DNA from: Kitasatospora sp. MMS16-BH015
Lineage (GTDB): Bacteria > Actinomycetota > Actinomycetes > Streptomycetales > Streptomycetaceae
Assembly (NCBI RefSeq): GCF_002943525.1
Contig: NZ_CP025394.1
Location: forward strand, 4,712,001-4,776,000
DNA length: 64,000 nucleotides
Direction: 5' to 3'
Below are positions 16,898 to 25,052 of the stretch, in pieces. A program made the position numbers and the translations under genes. Position 1 is the first letter of the stretch. The number at the start of each line of letters is the position of its first letter. The notes beneath the pieces are model-generated. The model did not search any database, was not told the origin of the DNA, and saw only the letters and a program-made list of their open reading frames with translations.

Positions 16898-19800
16898 GCA
16901 CCCCCGCCGAGAAGACCGGGCCTGACCGCCGCATCGCGGTGGTCGGCCTGGACTGCCGCTTCCCCGGAGCGCCGGACCCAGCCGCCTACTGGGACCTGCT
17001 GATGCGCTCCGGGGACGGGGTCGGCCAGGTGCCCGACACCAGATGGCTGGGCGCCGACTTCTACTCGCCCGAGGGCGAGGAGGGTCGCACCAACACCACC
17101 GAGGGCGGGTTCATCGCCGACCCGGACGTCTTCGACAACGAGTTCTTCACCATCTCGCCCCGCGAGGCCGCCGCGATGGACCCGCAGCAGCGCCTGCTGC
17201 TGCACACCGCATGGCGGGCCCTGGAGAACGCCGGGGTGGCCCCGAGCAGCCTCGCGGGCACCCGGACGGGCGTCTTCGTCGGCATCATGGGCAACGAGTG
17301 GGCCCAGCTGCACCTGACCGACTACGACCGGATCACCGCCCAGGTCGGCTCCGGCAACGGCTACTGCATGACGGCCAACCGGATCTCCTACCACCTCGAC
17401 CTCAAGGGGCCCTCGCTGGCCGTGGACACGGCCTGCTCCTCCTCCCTGGTCGCGGTGCACCTGGCCGGCAACGCGCTGCTCTCCGGCGAGTGCGACTACG
17501 CGCTGGCCGGCGGGGTCAACGTCCAGCTCACCCCGGCGCTGGGCATCTTCTACACCCAGGCCGGGCTCTCCGCCCCGGACGGCCGGTGCAAGCCGTTCAG
17601 CTCCGAGGCGGACGGCATCGGGCGCGGCGAGGGCGTCGGCGTGGTGGTGCTCCGCCGCCTCGAGGACGCCCTGGCCGACGGCCAGCAGATCTACGCCGTG
17701 ATCCGCGGCACCGCCGTCAACCAGGACGGGCGCAGCAACGGCATCACCGCGCCCAACCGCTGGTCGCAGCAGGAGGTGCTCTCGGCCGCGTACCAGCGGG
17801 CCGGGGTGGAGCCCGCGGACGTGGCCTTCACCGAGGGCCACGGCACCGGCACCGAGCTCGGCGACATGATCGAGGTCAAGGCTCTCGGCGGGCTGCACAA
17901 CCGCCGCGAGAAGCCGATGGCGCTCGGCTCGGTCAAGGGCAACCTGGGCCACACCGAGGGCGCCGCCGGCATCGCCGGCCTGATCAAGGTGGCCCTCGCC
18001 CTGCACCACCGGGTGGTCCCGGCCAGCCGGTTCGCCACCAAGGAGAACGGCAAGCTCAACCTGACCCGGCACGGTCTCAAGCTGCTCAAGGCCCCGCTGC
18101 GGCTGCCCGCCGGCACCAGCGTGGCCGGCCTCTCCAGCTTCGGCATGGGCGGCACCAACGCCCACGCGGTCCTGGAGTCCGCCCCGGCCGGCGCGGTGCG
18201 CCCGGCCGTCCCGGAGGGCTCGGTGGGCGTCTTCACGCTCAGCGCCACCACCCCGGAGGCGCTGCGCCGCAACCTGCTGGCCCAGGCCGGCGAGCTCGGC
18301 AAGCGCCGGGTGCCGGTCGGCCCGGTCTGCTGGAGCAGCAACCGGGTCAAGGGCGGCCACCGGGTCCGCTTCGCGCTGCCCGCCGCCGACACCGCCGAGC
18401 TGGCGGTGAAGCTGCGCCAGGCCGCCGAGGACGAGGAGGTGCTCGGCCAGTACGCGGCCCAGCCCGCCGGCCGCCCGCGCACCGCCTTCTTCTACACCGG
18501 CCAGGGCGCCCAGAGCCCGGCCATGACGGCCCGGCTCTACCGCGAATCCCCGCGCTACCGGGCCCACTTGGAGGAGGCGGACGCGGCGCTGCGCCCGCAC
18601 CTGGACGAGTCGGTGCTGCAGCTGATCCTCTCCGGCGACGAGCGGGTGCACCTGACCCGGTACACCCAGCCGGCGCTGTTCGCGGTCGGCTACGCGCTCA
18701 CCCGCACCCTGGACGAGCTGGGCGTCGCCCCGGCGCTGCTGCTCGGCCACAGCGTGGGCGAGTACGCGGCGGCGGTGGCCGCCGGGGTGTTCGGCCTGCC
18801 CGAGGCGGCCCGGCTGATCGCCGCCCGAGGGGCGCTGATGCAGGCCCTGCCCTCCGGCGGTGGCATGCTCTCGGTGCCCGCGCCGGTGGCCGAGCTGCGC
18901 GAACTGGTGGACGCCGAGCCGCTGGTGGGCATCGGCGCGGTCAACGGCCCGCAGGGCACGGTGCTCTCCGGCGACCTCAAGGCGCTGGAGCGGATCGACG
19001 CGGTGCTCCTCGCGCGGGGGCTGGAGACCAAGCGGCTCCAGGTCTCGCACGCCTTCCACTCCCCGCTGATGGCCCCGATGCTGGAGCGCTTCTCGCTGGT
19101 GGCCGAGGAGGTCGGCGGCGGCATCCCGAAGCTGCCGGTCTACTCCACCGTGCGGGGCAGGCTGCTGCGCGACGACGAGCCGATGGACGCGGCGTACTGG
19201 GTCGAGCACGTGGGCGCCCCGGTGCTCTTCGCCGAGGCCGCCGAGCGGCTCTTCGAGGCCGGGCCCACCCACGTGGTGGAGATCGGCCCGCGCCCGGTGC
19301 TCAGCGGCCTGGTCCGTCGGCTGCGCCCGCCCGCCGGGCTGCGCACCCTGCACCCGGCCCAGGCCCCGCGCGGGGAGGAGCCCGGCCTGCCGCACCTGGC
19401 CGAGCTGCTCGCCGCCCTGCACCGGGACGGCCTCAACCCGGCCTGGGACGCCTTCTACCCGGAGGCCGACCGGCAGGCGCTGCGGCTCGCCCCGTACGTC
19501 TTCTCCGACGCCCACCGGTACTGGAGCAAGCCCGTCCGGCGCAATCCGGTCGCCGTGGTGGAGGCGGTGGCCGAGGCCCCCGCTGCCGCCGCCCCGCAGC
19601 CGGTGAGCGCCCGCCTCACCCTGGGCCGGGGCGCGGGCCTGACCGGCCCGACCGCGGAGGCGGTGCTGGCGGCCGTGGCCCAGGTCGGCGGCTACACGGT
19701 GGCCGAGCTGAACGCGCACTCGCGGCTGTACGAGGACCTCGGCTTCGACTCGGTGATGGTCATGGAGCTCAAGACCCGGATCGAGAAGAAGCTCGCCCTG

Positions 19801-19905
19801 CCCGAGGCGATCCCGGTGCAGGACCTGCTCCCGCACCTGGGCTCCGTCGGCACCCTGATCACCTTCTTCGAGGAGCGCCGCACCCGCGTCACGGTGGCCT
19901 CATGA
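16894..19905 (+). CDS. Single-module type I polyketide synthase (KS-AT-ACP)
   Basis: The 1003-residue protein has a ketosynthase at about 10-430 with DTACSSS (Cys 181), EGHGTGTELGD and KGNLGHTEGAAG. An acyltransferase follows at about 525-820 with GHSVGEY (Ser 620) and HAFH at 719, the malonyl-CoA-selecting pattern. An ACP at about 915-985 has LGFDSVM (Ser 953). No ketoreductase or dehydratase is present, so one round gives a beta-keto thioester. That is the form needed by the tetronate-forming KAS III. Start and stop overlap neighbouring genes (ATGA at both ends), showing tight coupling. Confidence 0.95.
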   Translation: MSTPAEKTGPDRRIAVVGLDCRFPGAPDPAAYWDLLMRSGDGVGQVPDTRWLGADFYSPEGEEGRTNTTEGGFIADPDVFDNEFFTISPREAAAMDPQQRLLLHTAWRALENAGVAPSSLAGTRTGVFVGIMGNEWAQLHLTDYDRITAQVGSGNGYCMTANRISYHLDLKGPSLAVDTACSSSLVAVHLAGNALLSGECDYALAGGVNVQLTPALGIFYTQAGLSAPDGRCKPFSSEADGIGRGEGVGVVVLRRLEDALADGQQIYAVIRGTAVNQDGRSNGITAPNRWSQQEVLSAAYQRAGVEPADVAFTEGHGTGTELGDMIEVKALGGLHNRREKPMALGSVKGNLGHTEGAAGIAGLIKVALALHHRVVPASRFATKENGKLNLTRHGLKLLKAPLRLPAGTSVAGLSSFGMGGTNAHAVLESAPAGAVRPAVPEGSVGVFTLSATTPEALRRNLLAQAGELGKRRVPVGPVCWSSNRVKGGHRVRFALPAADTAELAVKLRQAAEDEEVLGQYAAQPAGRPRTAFFYTGQGAQSPAMTARLYRESPRYRAHLEEADAALRPHLDESVLQLILSGDERVHLTRYTQPALFAVGYALTRTLDELGVAPALLLGHSVGEYAAAVAAGVFGLPEAARLIAARGALMQALPSGGGMLSVPAPVAELRELVDAEPLVGIGAVNGPQGTVLSGDLKALERIDAVLLARGLETKRLQVSHAFHSPLMAPMLERFSLVAEEVGGGIPKLPVYSTVRGRLLRDDEPMDAAYWVEHVGAPVLFAEAAERLFEAGPTHVVEIGPRPVLSGLVRRLRPPAGLRTLHPAQAPRGEEPGLPHLAELLAALHRDGLNPAWDAFYPEADRQALRLAPYVFSDAHRYWSKPVRRNPVAVVEAVAEAPAAAAPQPVSARLTLGRGAGLTGPTAEAVLAAVAQVGGYTVAELNAHSRLYEDLGFDSVMVMELKTRIEKKLALPEAIPVQDLLPHLGSVGTLITFFEERRTRVTVAS

Positions 19906-19925
19906 GCCTGGGAAAGGACTCAGCG

Positions 19926-20945
19926 ATGACGAGCAACGAGGCCTACATCGCCTCGATCGGGACGGCCCTGCCGGGCGCGCCCGTGGACAACGAGCAGCTG
20001 GCCAAGGCCCTCGGGGTCAACCAGGAGTGGGTGGAGCTCTTCATCGGCACCAAGACCCGCCACTTCGCCCGCGACGTGGGCACCAACGAGGTGCGCTGGT
20101 CACTGGCCGACCTGGCCGCCCAGGCGGGGGAGAAGGCGATCGCCTCGGCCGGGATCGACCCGGCGCAGATCGACTTCATCGTGATGGGCACCGCCACCCC
20201 CGACACCCTGATGCCGGCCACCGTCAACCACGTGGCCGACCAGCTCGGCCTCGACCAACTGCCCACCTACCAGCTCCAGTCGGGATGCGCCGGCGCCGTC
20301 CAGGCGCTGGAGCTCGGCCGCACCCTGGTCACCGCCACCGGCGGCACCGGCCTGGTGATCGGCGGCGACGTGTGCAGCAAGCACCTCGACCTGCGCCGCG
20401 ACCTGACCGACGCCCCCTCCAGCGAGCTGGTCAACTTCGTGCTCTTCGGCGACGGCGCCGGAGCGGCCGTGCTCACCCCCGAGCCGATCGGCCAACGGGT
20501 CGCGCTGCGGCGGGTGTTGAACCGTCTCACCGGCCTCGGCCGGGCCCCCGGCCAGACCATCGAGTGGTTCGGGGTGGCCGACAAGGACACCGACAAGCAG
20601 GCCATCAACGAGGACTACAAGGCCATCGAGGAGTCCGTCCCGGTGATGGCGGTGGAGATCCTCTGGGAGCTCCTCGGTGAACTCGACTGGTCCGTGGAGG
20701 AGTTGGACTACATCCTGCCGCCCCAGCTGTCCGGCCGGATGACCAGTCTGATCTACCAGAAGCTCGACATCCCGAACGTCCGGGAGATCTCCTGCGTCGC
20801 CGACACCGGCAACAACGGCAACGCCCTGCCGTTCCTGCAGACCGAGCGCCTGCTCGCCGAGATGAAGACCGGCGAGAGGGCCCTCGCGGTCGCCATCGAA
20901 TCCAGCAAGTGGATCAAGGGCGGCTTCGCCCTTGAGAAGATCTAG
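19926..20945 (+). CDS. KAS III-like tetronate-forming synthase
   Basis: A 339-residue 3-oxoacyl-ACP synthase III homologue. The active cysteine is at about 121 in QSGCAGAVQAL, and LFGDGAGAAVL and DTGNNGNAL are present. The position of the catalytic histidine (VPHQAN in FabH) reads LPPQLSG, so His is replaced by Pro about 266, while the Asn loop is retained. In tetronate pathways the equivalent enzyme (Agg1/AbyA1) joins glyceryl-ACP and the beta-ketoacyl chain and closes the ring. ATG at 19,926 has GGAAAGGA upstream; an in-frame ATG at 19,902 overlaps the PKS stop and could also be used. Confidence 0.88.
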   Translation: MTSNEAYIASIGTALPGAPVDNEQLAKALGVNQEWVELFIGTKTRHFARDVGTNEVRWSLADLAAQAGEKAIASAGIDPAQIDFIVMGTATPDTLMPATVNHVADQLGLDQLPTYQLQSGCAGAVQALELGRTLVTATGGTGLVIGGDVCSKHLDLRRDLTDAPSSELVNFVLFGDGAGAAVLTPEPIGQRVALRRVLNRLTGLGRAPGQTIEWFGVADKDTDKQAINEDYKAIEESVPVMAVEILWELLGELDWSVEELDYILPPQLSGRMTSLIYQKLDIPNVREISCVADTGNNGNALPFLQTERLLAEMKTGERALAVAIESSKWIKGGFALEKI

Positions 20946-20954
20946 GGGGCCCGG

Positions 20955-21185
20955 ATGAGCATCACCACCGAGGAGTTCGTCCAGCTGGTCAACGAGGACA
21001 TCGGCCTGCAGGTCGAACCCACCGAGCTGGAGGCCGACTTCGACGCGCTCCCCGGCTGGGATTCGCTGCACCTGCTCAAGCTGGTGACGGCCCTGGAGAA
21101 GGCCACCGGCCGGAAGGTGCCGGTCGGCCGCCTGCTCGAGGCCCGCTCGCTGGGCCAGATCCACCGACTGGCCACGGCCTCGTGA
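20955..21185 (+). CDS. Stand-alone ACP for glyceryl unit
   Basis: The 76-residue carrier protein has GWDSLHLLKL with the phosphopantetheine serine at about 37. It lies between the KAS III-like and E2-like genes, the same company kept by Agg3/AbyA3, which carry the glyceryl group made by FkbH. The start is 9 bases after the KAS III stop, preceded by AGGGGGC. The stop overlaps the next start as GTGA. It is distinct from the 101-residue ACP near the FAAL, so the cluster keeps separate carriers for fatty and glyceryl units. Confidence 0.92.
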   Translation: MSITTEEFVQLVNEDIGLQVEPTELEADFDALPGWDSLHLLKLVTALEKATGRKVPVGRLLEARSLGQIHRLATAS

Positions 21186-22039
21186 GCGCGGGCCAGGTGA
21201 GCACCGAGCCCGTCCGGGCGCGCCGGCACACGCTCTTCTTCCTGGAGTACGCGGCCGCGCAGCGCCCGGTCTACCTGGACACCGAGGTGGACATGACCCT
21301 GGTCACGGCGCACCGGGCGGGCAGCGAACGCCGGTACTCCCTGGTCAGCTACCTGCTGCTCGCCGTCGGCGAGGTGCTCGGCCGCCACCCGGAGGCGAAC
21401 GCGGTGCTCGCCCCCGGCTGGCCCGGCCGCCTCGCCACCCCCAAGGTCACCCGCTTCCCCTCGGTGACCGCCAAACTCGCCCTCGACCGCCCGGTCGAGG
21501 GGCAGCGCACCGTCCTGTCCGCCCTGCTGCCGGGTCTGGAGCACCAGACCCTGGCGGGCATCCAGGACACCGTCGACCGCTACCGGGGGCCGGACGCCGC
21601 CGACCTCCCGGAGTTCACCGCCGTCCGCAAGCTCGGCAGGCTGCCCGCCCCGCTCGGGCGCCTCGCCTTCACCGCCGCGCTGCGCCGCCCGGAGCGGCGC
21701 GCACAGATCCTCGGCACGGTGGCCGTCAGCTCGCTGGGCCACCGCCCGGTGGAGGCGTTCCACTCGGTGGGCGGCACGGCGGTGACGATCAACGCGGGCC
21801 GGGTCACCGACCGCCCGGTGGCCCGGGCCGGCCAGGTGGTGATCGCGCCGGTGATGCGGCTCGGCCTGGCCTTCGACCACCGCGTCGTCGACGGCGGGAC
21901 GGCCGCCGACGTGCTGGGCGATCTCAAGCAGACACTGGAGGAGTTCCATGACCGGAGTGGAGGCGGCCGCGGCGAAGCCGTTCGGGCCACCGATCAGGAT
22001 CACCGGCCGGGACGGCCCGTGGGCGCCCGTCACCCGTAG
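21182..22039 (+). CDS. 2-oxoacid dehydrogenase E2-like acyltransferase (tetronate acetylation)
   Basis: The 285-residue protein contains only the catalytic domain of dihydrolipoamide acyltransferases, without lipoyl or subunit-binding domains. The C-terminal FDHRVVDGG holds the catalytic histidine of the DHRxxDG motif. In agglomerin-type pathways (Agg4, AbyA4) such a protein O-acetylates the hydroxymethyl group of the tetronate before elimination. The GTG start overlaps the ACP stop. The 3' end overlaps the next gene by 92 bases, and the last 30 residues look unstructured. Confidence 0.88.
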   Translation: MSAGQVSTEPVRARRHTLFFLEYAAAQRPVYLDTEVDMTLVTAHRAGSERRYSLVSYLLLAVGEVLGRHPEANAVLAPGWPGRLATPKVTRFPSVTAKLALDRPVEGQRTVLSALLPGLEHQTLAGIQDTVDRYRGPDAADLPEFTAVRKLGRLPAPLGRLAFTAALRRPERRAQILGTVAVSSLGHRPVEAFHSVGGTAVTINAGRVTDRPVARAGQVVIAPVMRLGLAFDHRVVDGGTAADVLGDLKQTLEEFHDRSGGGRGEAVRATDQDHRPGRPVGARHP

Positions 22040-22820
22040 CGTCCAGGAGTACGGCACCGCCCTGGTCTACGCCCACCTGGACGACTGGCGCCCGGACCGG
22101 GCGGCCGGCCCCCGGCTGCAGCGCCTGCTCGGCCGCGACTGGGCCAAGTACCTGGAGCTGACCCACCTGGACGTGCGGATCCGCTTCGCCGCCTCCCGGA
22201 TCCTGCTGAAGACCGCCGTCGGGCGGCTCTTCGGCGTGGGCCCGGAGGAGGTCGAGCTCGGCTACCGGGACAAGGGCCGCCCGTTCATCCGGGGCAACGA
22301 CTCGGTGGACGTCTCGATCAGCCACACCGACGGCCTGCTGCTGGTCGGCCTCTCCACCCAGGGCCAGATCGGCGTGGACGTGGAGCCGGCCGACCGCGAG
22401 CTCTACGACCAGGGCCTGGCCCGGCACCTGTGCACCGAGACCGAGCTGAAGCGGGTCGAGGCGCTCCCGTACGAGCTGCGCAACGCCGAGCTGCTGCGGA
22501 TCTGGACCCTCAAGGAGGCGTACACCAAGGCGATCGGCACCGGCCTGATGTCCTCCTTCGGCAGCTTCAGCGTGGACGGCAGCGGCAGCTGCCACGGGCT
22601 GCGCGGCCCGGACGGCGAACCGGCCGACACCGGCACCTGGTACTCGGCCACCTTCACCGACGAGCCCGAGTACGTGCTCAGCGTGGCCGTGGTCGACGAC
22701 GGCTTCGGCTCCGACACCCAGGCGGCGACCGGCGCCCGGCTCAACGACGGCCTGGTCTCGGCGCTGATCGACGCCCTCGGCGAGGAGGAGCCCGACCAGG
22801 GCGCCGACTCCGACTGGTAA
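21948..22820 (+). CDS. Sfp-type 4'-phosphopantetheinyl transferase
   Basis: The 290-residue protein has VSISHTDGLLLVGLS, IGVDVEPADRE with metal-binding acidic residues, and LLRIWTLKEAYTKAIGTG, the WxxKEAxxK signature. It converts apo-carrier proteins to holo forms using CoA. The cluster has three carrier domains (16,592; the PKS C-terminus; 20,955), so a dedicated transferase makes sense. ATG at 21,948 lies inside the preceding gene, but GGAGGAG is correctly spaced, so the long overlap is accepted as real. Confidence 0.95.
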   Translation: MTGVEAAAAKPFGPPIRITGRDGPWAPVTRSVQEYGTALVYAHLDDWRPDRAAGPRLQRLLGRDWAKYLELTHLDVRIRFAASRILLKTAVGRLFGVGPEEVELGYRDKGRPFIRGNDSVDVSISHTDGLLLVGLSTQGQIGVDVEPADRELYDQGLARHLCTETELKRVEALPYELRNAELLRIWTLKEAYTKAIGTGLMSSFGSFSVDGSGSCHGLRGPDGEPADTGTWYSATFTDEPEYVLSVAVVDDGFGSDTQAATGARLNDGLVSALIDALGEEEPDQGADSDW

Positions 22821-22841
22821 CCCATCCGAAGGGGAGCACCC

Positions 22842-23255
22842 ATGAGCAGCACCGCGTTCGCCGTCACCAGCCACGAGCCGCCGCCGGACCGGTGGACCTG
22901 GCGCCACCCCGAGGGCCGCCTGCTGAGCGCGGCCGTCGGGGTCGGCGCGCTGACCGCCGCCACCGTGCTGGCCGGCCCGCTCACCTGGACCTTCTGGGCC
23001 GGCCTGCTCGGCCCGGACCTGGCCTTCGCCAAGGGCTGGGGCCGGCCCACCCCGGGCCCGGGCTACGTGCCGAAGGAGACGGTCGGCCTCTACAACGAGC
23101 TGCACCACCCGATTGCCCCGGCGGCCGCCATCGCGCTGGGCATCGTCACCCTCTCCCAGCCCCTGGTGGTCGGCGGCCTCGGCTGGCTGGCCCACATCGC
23201 GATCGACCGCGCCACCGGGATCGGCCTGCGCCACCCGGACGGCCACATCCACTGA
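22842..23255 (+). CDS. DUF4260-family membrane protein
   Basis: The 137-residue protein has hydrophobic segments at about 29-50 (VGVGALTAATVLAGPLTWTF) and 80-120, and the family-like features LLGPDLAFAKGWG, YNELHHPIAPAAAIALG and GWLAHIAIDRATGIGLRH. DUF4260 proteins are small membrane proteins of unknown role. AAGGGGAGC precedes the ATG, 21 bases after the transferase stop. Position in the tetronate operon suggests co-expression but not function. Confidence 0.7.
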   Translation: MSSTAFAVTSHEPPPDRWTWRHPEGRLLSAAVGVGALTAATVLAGPLTWTFWAGLLGPDLAFAKGWGRPTPGPGYVPKETVGLYNELHHPIAPAAAIALGIVTLSQPLVVGGLGWLAHIAIDRATGIGLRHPDGHIH

Positions 23256-23276
23256 CGACTCGCCGGAAGGTCAGCC

Positions 23277-24380
23277 ATGTACGACTTGGACGAACTCAAG
23301 GGCTACGCCCGCCTGCACGCCCGGGGCCAGGGTGTCGACGCCCGCCGGGTCGCCGAGGTCCTGGACGGGATCACCAACGACACCCCCGGGGACGAGCACT
23401 CCTGGGCCAGGGTCTGGCACACCGCCGCCTACGCGCTGGCGGCGCGCGGCCGCGAGCTCGAGGCCTGCGCGCACTACGCGATGGCCCGCTTCCCCTACCC
23501 CTCCGACCAGCCGCGGGCCGAGGCCCAGCAGGCCGCGGTGGCCGCCTTCGACCGCTGGCGCACCGCGCACGGCGGCATCGAACCGCTGGAGGTGGCCGTC
23601 CCGGGGAAGGGCAAGGTGCGGGCCTGGACGGCCGGCCTGGACGCGGCCGACCCGCGCCCGCTGATCGTGGTGATGGGCGGCATCGTCTCCACCAAGGAGC
23701 AGTGGGCACCGCAGCTGCCCAAGTTCGCCAAGCAGGGCTTCGCGGCCGTGGTCGCCGAGTTCCCCGGCGTCGGCGAGAACGGGATGACCTACACGGCCGA
23801 CTCCTGGCGCCTGCTGCCGGCCCTTCTGGACGCCCTCCAGGGCCGGGCCCGGCTCACCGACGTCTCGCTGCTCACCCTGAGCTTCAGCGGCCACCTCGCG
23901 CTGCGCGCCGCCGCCACCGACGACCGGATCGGCCGGGTGCTCACCGTCGGCGCCCCGGTCTCGGCCTTCTTCACCGACGACCAGTGGTGGGAGACCAGCG
24001 TCCCCGCGATCACCAAGCAGACCCTGGCCCACCTCACCGGCCTCACCGACCCGGCGGCCCTGCGCGCCGAGCTGCGCGGCTGGGCCCTGACCGAGGCGGA
24101 GCTGGACGCTGTCCAGGTGCCGGTCGGCTACGTGGTCTCCACCCGGGACGAGATCATCCCGCGGGCCGACGGCAAGCTGCTGGCCGACCGGCTGCCGCAG
24201 GCCCGCTTCAAGGAGTTCGACGACGTGCACGGCTCGCCGGACCACCTGGGCGAGATGCGCCTGTGGCTGATGCACGCCCTGCTCAGCAGCCAGGGCATCG
24301 AGGACCACCGGACGGCGGCCCTGGAGGTCGGTCTCGGCCTGCACAAGCTCGCCGAGATCGTCAAAGAGGGAAGGTCCTGA
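23277..24380 (+). CDS. Alpha/beta-hydrolase eliminase (tetronate exomethylene formation)
   Basis: The 367-residue protein has an alpha-helical N-terminal cap and an alpha/beta-hydrolase core like FrsA/DUF1100 proteins. LIVVMGGIVSTKEQW is the oxyanion strand, LLTLSFSGHLAL carries the nucleophile near residue 203, STRDEIIP the acid and DDVHGSPDHL the histidine. In tetronate pathways (Agg5, AbyA5) this fold removes acetate from the acetylated tetronate to form the exocyclic double bond. GGAAGG precedes the ATG. It is the last gene of the operon, 14 bases before the convergent SseB-like gene. Confidence 0.85.
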   Translation: MYDLDELKGYARLHARGQGVDARRVAEVLDGITNDTPGDEHSWARVWHTAAYALAARGRELEACAHYAMARFPYPSDQPRAEAQQAAVAAFDRWRTAHGGIEPLEVAVPGKGKVRAWTAGLDAADPRPLIVVMGGIVSTKEQWAPQLPKFAKQGFAAVVAEFPGVGENGMTYTADSWRLLPALLDALQGRARLTDVSLLTLSFSGHLALRAAATDDRIGRVLTVGAPVSAFFTDDQWWETSVPAITKQTLAHLTGLTDPAALRAELRGWALTEAELDAVQVPVGYVVSTRDEIIPRADGKLLADRLPQARFKEFDDVHGSPDHLGEMRLWLMHALLSSQGIEDHRTAALEVGLGLHKLAEIVKEGRS

Positions 24381-24393
24381 AAGAGGGAAGGCC

Positions 24394-24882
24394 TTACCCG
24401 TACATCCGGCGCATGGTGAAGTCCACCATCTGCTCGACCGCCTTGGCGTCGAAGACCATGCGGTGTTCGCCCTCCATGTCGAGGGCGAACCCGTAGCCGG
24501 TCGGCAGCAGGTCGAGCACCTCGGCCCCGGTGACGCTGAAGTACTTGGAGTCCTTGCCCGCGTACCGGCGCAGCTCCTTCAGCGAGGAGAACATCGGGAT
24601 CACCGGGGTGGGCGTGTTGTGCAGCGCCAGGAAGCCCGGCCGGTCGCCGCGCGGGCAGTGCACCTTGGAGGTGATGAAGATCGCCTGGAAGTCCTCCACC
24701 GGCATCGAGCCCGTGGTGAAGGCCCGCACCGCGTCCGCGAGCGTGGGCGGCGACGGTTCGGGGTACAGGGACTGCTGGGGAGCGCCCTGCTGGTCGCCGT
24801 AGGCACCGGCGCCGGGCATGCCCATGCCGGCCTGCTGCTGGTACGGGTCGCTCTGGTACCCGGTCTGCTCGTAGCCGTACAC
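24394..24882 (-). CDS. SseB-family protein
   Basis: The predicted 162-residue protein has a glutamine/glycine/proline-rich N-terminus (YGYEQTGYQSDPYQQQ) and a C-terminal SseB-like domain with VEDFQAIFITSKVHCPRG and TPVIPMFSSLKELRRYAG. TGAEVLDLLPTGYGFALD and a tail MVDFTMRRMYG follow. Function is unknown; the family name comes from an enhancer of serine sensitivity. GTG at 24,882 gives the usual compact form; ATG at 24,918 is an alternative. It is convergent with the tetronate operon and marks the likely right edge of the cluster. Confidence 0.75.
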   Translation of the reverse strand: MYGYEQTGYQSDPYQQQAGMGMPGAGAYGDQQGAPQQSLYPEPSPPTLADAVRAFTTGSMPVEDFQAIFITSKVHCPRGDRPGFLALHNTPTPVIPMFSSLKELRRYAGKDSKYFSVTGAEVLDLLPTGYGFALDMEGEHRMVFDAKAVEQMVDFTMRRMYG

Positions 24883-24952
24883 GCGCCCAAGGTTAGCGGG
24901 GGACGTGACCACGTTCATAGCTGGCTTTGGCAGCCTTTTGGCCCTCACCCCC

Positions 24953-24978
24953 TTGAACAAGTTACTTACGGGTAGCAT
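24953..24978 (+). promoter_or_regulatory. Candidate operator/promoter of acyl-CoA dehydrogenase gene
   Basis: TTGAACAAGTTACTTACGGG followed by TAGCAT lies about 75 bases upstream of the acyl-CoA dehydrogenase start. It contains two short inverted repeats, AACAAGTT and TAC-N6-GTA. Fatty-acid catabolic genes of actinomycetes are often under TetR-type repressors, so an operator is plausible, but no particular regulator can be assigned. Confidence 0.3.
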
Positions 24979-25052
24979 CATGTTGTCTACTGGTGGGTAA
25001 GTGGGGCGCGCGAAGCGACGGTCCCCGGAAGCGACGAACCGGAGAAACGGCC

